A DNA stretch of 5,143 bases from Candidatus Coatesiibacteriota bacterium (lineage in GTDB: Bacteria; RBG-13-66-14; B26-G2): positions 1-5,143 of the forward strand of contig QMNJ01000119.1 of the NCBI GenBank assembly GCA_003647715.1, given 5' to 3'. The translations under genes were made by a program, and so were the position numbers. The notes below the pieces were generated by a model that ran no database searches, was not told where the DNA came from, and saw nothing but the letters and a program-made list of their open reading frames with translations. Below, in pieces: positions 1-5,143 of this stretch (position 1 is its first letter; the number at the start of each line of letters is the position of its first letter).

Positions 1-1
1 A

Positions 2-544
2 TATATAGTTCCAGATAGAATCTCACTGTGTAAGATACTTCTGATTGTCTTCGCGGGGTCGCTAATGATTGATATTCTTAGAATATTTTTGTTGAGGGCA
101 GAGGACAAGGGATATCTATATAGATTTCTCTGCGGTTTTATGAAGGAGGAGGAAGGGTGGCGGTTCTCGGGTGCTACATACTTCATAGCATCTTCTCTGA
201 TTGTCATATTCTATCTGCCGAAGAATATAGCGGTCTCGGTTCTGTTTTTTCTATCTCTGGGGGACCCTATGGCTACTTTTGTTGGGAGTAGGATTGGCGA
301 AGAGCGTCTTTTCTGGGGTGACAAGAGCATTGAGGGTAGTTTAGCATTCTTTGCGGTAGCGTTTGGTATTGGTGTATTATTTCTCGGGTTTATGAAAGGG
401 CTCTTTGGCGCAATAATCGCCACTCTGGTAGAGACAATGCCAACGCACCTACTACTGGGTTCTCTGTCTCATTGGCTCGATGACAACCTCACAGTGCCCT
501 TGATTACGGGATTTCTGATACACCTGTTGTTCAGTTTCATCTGA
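2..544 (+). CDS. Diacylglycerol/polyprenol kinase family protein (CTP-dependent Dgk1/SEC59 type), 5' end missing
   Basis: Integral membrane kinase of the family that includes yeast Dgk1, dolichol kinase SEC59 and plant phytol kinase. Known members use CTP to phosphorylate a lipid alcohol such as diacylglycerol or a polyprenol. The family signature is clear: GDPMATFVGSRIG at 262-300, then KSIEGSLAFF at 325-354, and near the C terminus an ATLVE segment followed by DDNLTVPLITG at 482-514, all flanked by hydrophobic segments. An ATG at 65 could be taken as the start, but the frame is open to the window edge. The upstream codons encode family-like hydrophobic sequence (LCKILLIVFAGSL), and residues after ATG-65 begin mid-domain (a D-x-x-R segment of a helix), so the true start almost certainly lies left of the window. 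About 180 C-terminal residues are visible; the stop TGA is at 542-544. The lipid substrate cannot be told from sequence; a polyprenol would link it to carrier-lipid supply for the polysaccharide genes, but that is speculation. Confidence 0.88.
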   Translation, partial: YIVPDRISLCKILLIVFAGSLMIDILRIFLLRAEDKGYLYRFLCGFMKEEEGWRFSGATYFIASSLIVIFYLPKNIAVSVLFFLSLGDPMATFVGSRIGEERLFWGDKSIEGSLAFFAVAFGIGVLFLGFMKGLFGAIIATLVETMPTHLLLGSLSHWLDDNLTVPLITGFLIHLLFSFI

Positions 545-680
545 TACTCTCTTCTAAATAATGTTTGTCCTTCTTGAACTCAGGGTATTCGCGAAGAAAC
601 CTGCGGGTGAATAGAGCAATTATGGTGAGAATGGCGATAACTATCAGTATAACTTTAATAATTAGATTTCTAACTTTCAC
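537..680 (-). CDS. Small single-pass membrane protein (47 aa), last gene of the polysaccharide operon
   Basis: A short reading frame of 47 codons with GTG start (678-680) and TGA stop (537-539). Support comes from context. Its start overlaps the stop of the nucleotidyltransferase gene in a GTGA arrangement, the same geometry as the junction before it. A good Shine-Dalgarno sequence, AAAGGA, lies 9 nt upstream. The product has a basic N terminus (MKVRNLIIK), one strongly hydrophobic segment at about residues 10-24 (VILIVIAILTIIALF), then a basic and charged tail that begins TRRFLREYPEFKKDK. That is a typical one-helix membrane protein. Orientation is uncertain because both flanks are basic. 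I do not recognise a family and assign no function. Its position suggests an accessory to the nucleotidyltransferase or the Wzc machine. The 3' end overlaps the convergent lipid kinase gene by 8 nt. Confidence 0.72.
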   Translation of the reverse strand: MKVRNLIIKVILIVIAILTIIALFTRRFLREYPEFKKDKHYLEESIR

Positions 681-1687
681 CTTGTGATATCCTTTATGTA
701 ATACAGCGCTCTTTCAATGATATAAGATGTTTTCATATCCCTCTCCATGAAGATGTAAAATGTCAATGCTTTTGATACCTTACTTATAAACCCACTTCTT
801 ATTGCAGATATTATATTGAGTATCTTGATAGATGTTTTTGTGCTTACTATCCTCGGAAGGTGTGGCGGTGATATGCCCCAGAGTTCGCAGGCGATACCTG
901 TTGAATAAACGAAAGCCCTTTCAAAGCCCCATCTCCTTGCCAGTTCGTATGCCTGGTAAATCTCTTTACAATCCATTTTATTCACCATCAGAGCGATATC
1001 GAGCCAGTTGATTAGGGGGAGGATGAACCAGTGGAGATGTGCATGAACTGTAAGTGATACCAGAAGAGCAGGGGGCTTCAGGAACAACCCGTGCTCAGTG
1101 GGGTAGGCGTTGTCAAGCAACTCACGAAAGGGAATCTTCCTCATATCTCGCCTCTTCAAATCCATATGTATGTCCACCAGGAGACCTTCCCTATGTTTTG
1201 GCAAAATAGGAAGAGTGTATTCGCTTGATGGGTCGGGGTTTTTTACCATTTTATAACCGTGTTTTTCCAGAAGCTCAATACAGGTATTTATAGCATCTTC
1301 TTGAACAATTATATCTATATCACCCTGGGGTCTGAGGTATGGAAGGGGATATAATGTGCTTGAGGCAGATATCCCCTTGAATACGATATATTGGACATTT
1401 TTAAGGGCTTTCTTAATTCTTCTATACTGGTCTTCTACTATGAGAAAGTTCGCTATGGAACTATTATATGCATCTCTTAGCACTTTTATATGCGACCCAT
1501 CAATGACAAAAGCATTCTTATGTAAAATGTAGAAAACCAGTGGCAATAGCCGGTTTGTGGTCAAATACTGAAGAAGTTTATCGTTCAGCGTAACAGCCTC
1601 AGGTAATATATCTTTTCCCAAAATAAGGAAATCAGAGATTAGATTCACAAGATGGGGTCTAATACTTCTACTGTCAGATATTCTCAC
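677..1687 (-). CDS. Nucleotidyltransferase family protein (NTP_transf_5-like), polysaccharide-cluster associated
   Basis: A 336-residue soluble protein resembling the uncharacterised nucleotidyltransferase family (Pfam NTP_transf_5), often found in polysaccharide or peptide-modification clusters. Visible motifs in family order: VFKG at residues 102-105; LYPLPYLRPQGDIDIIV at 112-128, with D123 and D125 as the expected metal-binding acidic pair; a following helix ending in HGYKM (143-147); VDIHMDL at 171-177, with D172 a plausible third acidic residue; and HAHLHW (215-220) with NWLDIALMV (227-235), matching the family's His-rich helix and W-x-D motif. The C-terminal third is helical with no motif I know. 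The start is GTG at 1685-1687, overlapping the kinase stop as GTGA; an AGGT sits about 10 nt upstream, and I see no ATG that gives a better start. The overlap implies translational coupling to the Wzc-like protein. The substrate is unknown; transfer of a nucleotidyl group to a sugar, lipid or protein is possible but not shown. Confidence 0.82.
   Translation of the reverse strand: MRISDSRSIRPHLVNLISDFLILGKDILPEAVTLNDKLLQYLTTNRLLPLVFYILHKNAFVIDGSHIKVLRDAYNSSIANFLIVEDQYRRIKKALKNVQYIVFKGISASSTLYPLPYLRPQGDIDIIVQEDAINTCIELLEKHGYKMVKNPDPSSEYTLPILPKHREGLLVDIHMDLKRRDMRKIPFRELLDNAYPTEHGLFLKPPALLVSLTVHAHLHWFILPLINWLDIALMVNKMDCKEIYQAYELARRWGFERAFVYSTGIACELWGISPPHLPRIVSTKTSIKILNIISAIRSGFISKVSKALTFYIFMERDMKTSYIIERALYYIKDITR
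690..695 (-). promoter_or_regulatory. Ribosome binding site for the small membrane protein
   Basis: AAAGGA on the minus strand, 9 nt before the GTG at 678-680 and lying inside the last codons of the nucleotidyltransferase gene. It is the clearest Shine-Dalgarno match in the operon. It decides the start of the small gene and argues that the frame is translated. Confidence 0.6.
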
Positions 1688-4017
1688 TCGTAATAATACC
1701 TGTATTTATATTTGCCATAGGTAGATTCATAGCTCATAGCATTCAATATCACACCTTTAAGTTTAACCCCTGCGGATTCCGCGGAACTTATGGCTAGGTC
1801 TATGGATTTGATAAGTGATACATCAGCAAGAATTATCAAGAAAGTCGCATCTATCTTCTTTCCAAGTATCATTGGGTCTGAGACCGGAAGAATGGGTGGT
1901 GAATCAAAGATAGCGATGTTAAATTCTCTGTCTATCTGTTGTATAACATCGTTCATAATCTCGGATTCAAGCACTTCAGCAGGATTTGGAATCCTCCTGC
2001 CTGAGGTAAGGATGAATAGATTATCTACGCTGGTTTTTCTTATCGCCTTCTTGAGCACTGTCTCCTTCAAACAGATATCAGAGATGCCTGGACTTCTCTT
2101 AACCTTGAATATCCTGTGATGCTCCGACTTCCTGAGGTCTGTGTCAATAAGAAGTGTCTTTCTACCTGTCAATGCAAACGACATAGCAAGATTAGTGCAT
2201 ATAGTTGTCTTACCCTCATTTCTATCCACACTGGTTATTAATATGGAGTTCAGTTTCTTACCAACCATGGTGGAAAGCATATTGGTCCTAAGGGTTCTGA
2301 ACGATTCAGAGAACGGTGTTTTGGGAAACTCTATGATATTGAAGAACAGGTCTTCAAACTCTTCTAGGGGTTTCTCCCTTCTGAAAATATTGAGAAACTT
2401 GTTTTTTTGCGTTATTTCATAATCAGCTATGGGTTTGGGAATAATTCCCACCAACGGTAGCTTGGTAAACCTCTCAACCTCTTCAGGAGTATGAATGGTA
2501 TTGTCAAGCAGTTCAAGGACTATGGATGAAAGAAGCCCCAATACCACGCCCAGTATCATTCCCATTACCATATTTCTTCTATGTTTTGGTCCTATTGGAG
2601 CCAAGGGCTTAACAGCCGGGTCAATGACTCTTATATAGGTCTTTCTCATCGCCTCTTCAATCTTGACCTCTTGATACTTAGAAAGCAGAAGATTATACAT
2701 GTTCTCATTCACCATCTTCTCCCGCTCCGTCCTCACCAAACTCAAGCTCTTCGCCGGATATCTCTCTAACTCTGTGTCACACTGCTTGATTTTATATTCT
2801 AACTCACCAATCTTATCTTCAAGGTCTCGCTTCTTATACCCCGCATTGCCGGTATATAAACTATCATAGAGTAATTCCTTTATATTATTCTTGATGGTAA
2901 TAAGTTCAGCATTCAACTCCTCAATCTTTGGATGCTCCTCTGTATAAAATTCCAACAACTTCTCCTTCTCATCAGTTGCCGTCAGATATCTGTGATAAGC
3001 ATCAGTAATATTCTTATTGGTATATATGGGGTGATTTACGAGGTCAAGGAATGAATCATCATCTGAGTTCAGGATTTTCAGGGTCCTCTCAATCTCACTG
3101 TTAAGGGCATAAAGCTGTATCTCCAGGTCCAGTTTCTGTGCTTCAAGATCCGAGATATTGGAAATCATCTTTGATAGGTTCACATCAATGTCATATATGC
3201 CCTCGGTAATCATCAGCTCATTTTCTCTTTCCTCAAGTTCTGCAAGGGTCTCCTTCGTCTTCTCCAACTGCTCCTCTATAAATTCCTTTGTTGACTTCGC
3301 CTGCTCCTTCTCAGCAACATAACTATTTTCCATATATACTTTTGTCAGTAGGTTTGCCTCTCTGGTAATCTGGTCCGGGTCGGAACCAAAGACACTCACC
3401 TGAACCAGGTCTATTCCTTCCAGTAACGAAACCGATGTCCTTGCCCTCAAATCGGAAACCATAGGATAGAAGTTTAGAATGGTAAATGAACACGATAATC
3501 CCTGCTTTCCCGATGGATGCTTGAGAATGAAATCAAGTCCATCGCTCTTAAATCTCTCACCATTGGTGCCACTACCTATTACACTGCCATCACCCGCAAG
3601 GACATTAAAATCAGAGTCATCAATGAAGATTACCTTATAGTTGCCAGGTCTTGTGTCTTCAGTAATGTTGAACTCTATGAAATAATCATTCCACTCGGAT
3701 GGCTTAGTAAGCAGGGCACTTTTAAGTTTGCTTATCACTCCAAGAGCAATACTCCTGCTCTTGATTACCTCCATCTCAGTGTCCAGGAAATTCGGACTCC
3801 AATAGTAGTATGAAAATGCTTCACTGCCACCAAGAATGCTGGGCTGGTATCTGACTCTCAGAACTGTAGTTGCCTTATAGACCGGGGTGGCGGTGAAGGT
3901 GAATATTGCTGTTATCACCACAGTTATAAGCACAATTGTAAGAACCATCCACTTTCGGTCTAAGATAACGCCCAAATATTCACTTAATGTCGCATCTTTT
4001 TCAAATAACCTGTTCAT
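1684..4017 (-). CDS. wzc: Wzc-like polysaccharide co-polymerase with C-terminal bacterial tyrosine kinase domain
   Basis: A 777-residue inner-membrane protein that should control chain length and export of a capsule or exopolysaccharide and autophosphorylate on tyrosine. Order: short cytoplasmic N terminus with Wzz-type LSEYLGVILDRKW (11-23); first membrane helix about 24-44; a long periplasmic part (45-481) including coiled-coil-like stretches about 235-315 and 340-420; the proline segment DPAVKPLAPIGPK (466-478) typical before the second helix (about 482-503); then the cytoplasmic BY-kinase. Kinase motifs: ESFRTLR (571-577), the E-x2-R-x2-R oligomerisation motif; Walker A SVDRNEGKTT (596-605, K603); Walker A' LLIDTDLRK (622-630, D625 and D627); Walker B IAIFDSPP (701-708, D705); and a C-terminal tyrosine cluster with seven Tyr between 763 and 776. 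The Walker A loop reads RNEGKT where PGEGKS is usual, but the lysine is kept. All parts needed for kinase activity are in one chain, as in proteobacterial Wzc rather than the split Firmicute form. It starts 16 nt after the export gene with only a weak ribosome site. No cognate phosphatase is in the window. Confidence 0.95.
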   Translation of the reverse strand: MNRLFEKDATLSEYLGVILDRKWMVLTIVLITVVITAIFTFTATPVYKATTVLRVRYQPSILGGSEAFSYYYWSPNFLDTEMEVIKSRSIALGVISKLKSALLTKPSEWNDYFIEFNITEDTRPGNYKVIFIDDSDFNVLAGDGSVIGSGTNGERFKSDGLDFILKHPSGKQGLSCSFTILNFYPMVSDLRARTSVSLLEGIDLVQVSVFGSDPDQITREANLLTKVYMENSYVAEKEQAKSTKEFIEEQLEKTKETLAELEERENELMITEGIYDIDVNLSKMISNISDLEAQKLDLEIQLYALNSEIERTLKILNSDDDSFLDLVNHPIYTNKNITDAYHRYLTATDEKEKLLEFYTEEHPKIEELNAELITIKNNIKELLYDSLYTGNAGYKKRDLEDKIGELEYKIKQCDTELERYPAKSLSLVRTEREKMVNENMYNLLLSKYQEVKIEEAMRKTYIRVIDPAVKPLAPIGPKHRRNMVMGMILGVVLGLLSSIVLELLDNTIHTPEEVERFTKLPLVGIIPKPIADYEITQKNKFLNIFRREKPLEEFEDLFFNIIEFPKTPFSESFRTLRTNMLSTMVGKKLNSILITSVDRNEGKTTICTNLAMSFALTGRKTLLIDTDLRKSEHHRIFKVKRSPGISDICLKETVLKKAIRKTSVDNLFILTSGRRIPNPAEVLESEIMNDVIQQIDREFNIAIFDSPPILPVSDPMILGKKIDATFLIILADVSLIKSIDLAISSAESAGVKLKGVILNAMSYESTYGKYKYRYYYE

Positions 4018-4033
4018 CTTTATTCTTAAACCA

Positions 4034-4678
4034 CTACCATTGTAATCTATAGATTGAATTAGCCCTGATAAATGCTAACAATGAAGGCGTGATATCAGAT
4101 ATGAACTGGTTAACATTGCTAATAAATCTCTCTGGCACATACACTACATCACCAGGTCTTAACTCTACATTCAAAGCGAGCATACCGTCCCTTAAAACTT
4201 TATCCATATCTACCTTGATTGCCTCAGGGCTTTCATCAACATTTCTTATCACCAAAGTTGAAGATTTATTAGCATTTCTGGTGAAACCATCCGCCATAAG
4301 AATCGCCTCCATAGCAGTCGCCTCCCTCTGGTAGTGATATACCCCCGGACTCTTTACCTCGCCCAGAACATATATCTCGCAGTTACCATACTCTACTATC
4401 TTTATCATTACCTGGGGGTTCTTATAATACCTTGAAAGACCATCGTTGAGCTTGTCCACCACCTCCTCTACCGTCAACCCTGCAACCTTTGTCCTACCAA
4501 GGAGAGGGAAGTCAATGTTACCATTCTCAGAGACAACCCATTGGTCATCAATCTCTGGCTCACCCCATAACTTTATCTCCAGCACATCATCGGGACCAAT
4601 AACATACTGAAGACCAAACACCACTGTGTAAGAAGAAATCAATAAAGTAAAAATTGTTAGCAACTTAACATGTTTCAT
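4034..4678 (-). CDS. Polysaccharide export outer-membrane protein, short Wza/GumB-like (Poly_export + one SLBB)
   Basis: A 214-residue exported protein that should form the periplasmic and outer-membrane channel working with the Wzc-like protein. Residues 1-22 form a signal peptide (MKHVKLL followed by a hydrophobic core, likely cleaved near VVFG/LQ). The Poly_export domain runs about 24-95: YVIGPDDVLEIKLWGEPEI, then VSENGNIDFPLLGRTKVAGLT and a YYKNPQVMIKIVE strand. One SLBB domain follows: IYVLGEVKSPGVYHY (102-116), then TAMEAILMADGFTRNA (121-136), ending in ELRPGDVVYVPE (172-183). The last 30 residues (NQFISDITPSLLAFIRANS) may form the amphipathic helix that crosses the outer membrane. E. 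coli Wza is longer, has a second SLBB domain and is a lipoprotein; this protein has one SLBB and no lipobox cysteine, so the GumB/EpsE short type is the better match. Small departures: IGPDD where PGD is usual and ADG where AGG is usual. It is the first gene of the minus-strand operon and lacks a recognisable Shine-Dalgarno site. Confidence 0.93.
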   Translation of the reverse strand: MKHVKLLTIFTLLISSYTVVFGLQYVIGPDDVLEIKLWGEPEIDDQWVVSENGNIDFPLLGRTKVAGLTVEEVVDKLNDGLSRYYKNPQVMIKIVEYGNCEIYVLGEVKSPGVYHYQREATAMEAILMADGFTRNANKSSTLVIRNVDESPEAIKVDMDKVLRDGMLALNVELRPGDVVYVPERFISNVNQFISDITPSLLAFIRANSIYRLQW

Positions 4679-4684
4679 ATTAGA

Positions 4685-4693
4685 ATTTTAACA
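4685..4693 (-). promoter_or_regulatory. Candidate extended -10 element giving a leaderless export-gene mRNA
   Basis: The minus strand reads TGTTAAAAT, a fit to TGnTATAAT-type extended -10 elements, and its last base lies 6 nt before the ATG at 4678. Transcription would then begin at or next to the A of the start codon. That would explain the missing Shine-Dalgarno site. No good -35 is seen at the matching distance, and the stretch is AT-rich, so a chance match is possible. Confidence 0.35.
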
Positions 4694-4709
4694 TATAAAT
4701 AAATAACAA

Positions 4710-4739
4710 TTTATAAAAACTATAAACATTTACAATCAA
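4710..4739 (-). promoter_or_regulatory. Candidate sigma-70-type promoter of the export operon
   Basis: Minus-strand TTGATT (4734-4739) and TATAAA (4710-4715) are separated by 18 nt. Transcription would begin near 4703 and leave a leader of about 25 nt without a Shine-Dalgarno site. It competes with the extended -10 candidate nearer the ATG; base composition makes both tentative. Confidence 0.4.
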
Positions 4740-4756
4740 TCTTGTATATGTATCTA
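4729..4756 (+). promoter_or_regulatory. Candidate promoter of the divergent lipoprotein gene
   Basis: TTTACA (4729-4734) and TATCTA (4751-4756) with a 16-nt spacer, pointing right. The start would be near 4763, with AAGAG at 4773-4777 as a weak ribosome site ahead of ATG 4784. The element overlaps the -35 part of the minus-strand promoter candidate, so the two directions might compete. The match is modest in AT-rich DNA. Confidence 0.3.
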
Positions 4757-4783
4757 ATAATAAAAACATCATAAGAGCAATAT

Positions 4784-5143
4784 ATGTATAATGTTATAAA
4801 AAATATTACTCTTTTACTGTTTACCTTATTACTGCTGGTGCTATTTCTCACCTGTGCTAAGGTTGGAACTCCCCCCGGCAGGAGTTATGAGACAGAGAGG
4901 GAGATAAAGATTACCATAGGTTCAGTAGAGGTAATTGATAGAACACACCTGGTGATAACATTCTCCTCCGCAATATCCCCGGACACAGCATTGGACATAA
5001 AGAATTATTCAATCTATGCAGAAGGTGGCACTGTGTTAAAAATAGAGGACATAATTGACAATAGAAAGGATGTGGTCACCCTTATTACCGAGCCGATGGA
5101 AGAAGTGAACTACAGATTGACCATAACCAACATGAAGGACGAA
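4784..5143 (+). CDS. Probable lipoprotein with Ig-like (SbsA/Big_5-like) domain, 3' end missing
   Basis: A frame open from ATG 4784 to the window end, 120 codons, divergent from the export operon. Residues 1-23 form a signal peptide: MYNVIKN, a Leu-rich core (LLLFTLLLLVLF), then LTC with Cys24 as the likely lipidated residue. Thr at -1 is less usual than Gly, Ala or Ser, so lipidation is probable but not certain. The mature part begins CAKVGTPPGRS, then beta-rich sequence: ITIGSVEVIDRTHLVITFSS (43-62), SPDTALDIKNYSIYAEGG (65-82), EEVNYRLTITNMKDE (106-120). The pattern 'edge strand, V-x-F, ALDxxNYxI, YxLTITNxKD' resembles the Ig-like fold of SbsA_Ig/Big_5 domains in surface and secreted proteins. 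This start is chosen because it gives a complete signal peptide and has AAGAG 6 nt upstream. Function unknown: a surface-exposed or periplasmic anchor protein. Sharing the promoter region with the export operon does not prove a shared role. Confidence 0.75.
   Translation, partial: MYNVIKNITLLLFTLLLLVLFLTCAKVGTPPGRSYETEREIKITIGSVEVIDRTHLVITFSSAISPDTALDIKNYSIYAEGGTVLKIEDIIDNRKDVVTLITEPMEEVNYRLTITNMKDE

Noticed and set aside
211..423. Minus-strand 70-codon frame inside the lipid kinase gene
   Set aside because: Antisense to the GDPMATF and KSIEG signatures; composition rich in Lys, Asn and Pro without any motif.
588..595. Perfect 8-bp palindrome TTCGCGAA in the convergent region
   Set aside because: Too short and lacks a loop or T-run to be a terminator; it is explained as codons of the small protein.
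1790..2422. Plus-strand open frames of 109 and 93 codons opposite the kinase domain
   Set aside because: They lie antisense to the conserved Walker motifs and tail of the Wzc-like kinase, have no recognisable domain or ribosome site, and are shadows of its codon use.
3517..3813. Plus-strand 98-codon frame opposite the periplasmic part of the Wzc-like protein
   Set aside because: Antisense shadow with no promoter, family resemblance or neighbour to support it.
4089..4334. Plus-strand 81-codon frame opposite the export protein
   Set aside because: Antisense to conserved SLBB sequence; the Ser/Leu/Thr-rich composition is typical of a shadow frame.
4785..4792. TGTATAAT as a rightward extended -10 element
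   Set aside because: Transcription from it would start inside the signal peptide codons of the lipoprotein, with no suitable start codon downstream; the match overlaps a well-supported ATG.
1..5143. CRISPR array, tRNA or rRNA gene, insertion sequence or phage genes
   Set aside because: No repeat-spacer pattern, cloverleaf, rRNA-like sequence, transposase motif or terminal inverted repeats were seen; almost all bases are accounted for by coding sequence.

Overview
The window reads as a piece of a bacterial chromosome, moderately AT-rich by eye. It is dominated by a minus-strand operon for export and chain-length control of a surface polysaccharide. An outer-membrane export protein of the Wza/GumB type, together with an inner-membrane Wzc-type co-polymerase/tyrosine kinase, points to a two-membrane (Gram-negative) bacterium. 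The divergent gene at the right edge looks like a lipoprotein with an Ig-like domain, which fits that view. The sequence alone does not fix a phylum. The style (fused Wzc, short Wza, CTP-type lipid kinase, weak Shine-Dalgarno sites, GTG starts in short overlaps) would suit an uncultured or FCB-related lineage, but that is only a guess.

Layout, left to right. (1) 2-544, plus strand: the C-terminal 180 codons of a diacylglycerol/polyprenol kinase of the CTP-dependent Dgk1/SEC59 family, cut by the window edge. (2) 537-680, minus strand: a 47-residue single-pass membrane protein with a GTG start. It is easily overlooked but well supported by its ribosome binding site and overlap. (3) 677-1687, minus strand: a 336-residue protein of the uncharacterised NTP_transf_5-type nucleotidyltransferase family. 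(4) 1684-4017, minus strand: a 777-residue Wzc-like polysaccharide co-polymerase fused to a BY-kinase domain. (5) 4034-4678, minus strand: a 214-residue Wza/GumB-like export protein. (6) 4679-4783: a very AT-rich divergent promoter region. (7) 4784-5143, plus strand: the first 120 codons of a probable lipoprotein, cut by the window end.

How the genes work together. The minus-strand operon runs export protein, 16-nt gap, co-polymerase/kinase, 4-nt overlap, nucleotidyltransferase, 4-nt overlap, small membrane protein. The first two should form the trans-envelope export and length-control machine for a capsule or exopolysaccharide. The tight GTGA stop/start overlaps imply that the nucleotidyltransferase and the small protein are made together with the kinase and probably serve the same pathway, although neither has a known role there. 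The small gene's 3' end collides with the 3' end of the lipid kinase gene (8-nt convergent overlap), leaving no room for a terminator between them. No glycosyltransferase, flippase, polymerase or tyrosine phosphatase lies in the window, so the rest of the pathway must be elsewhere.
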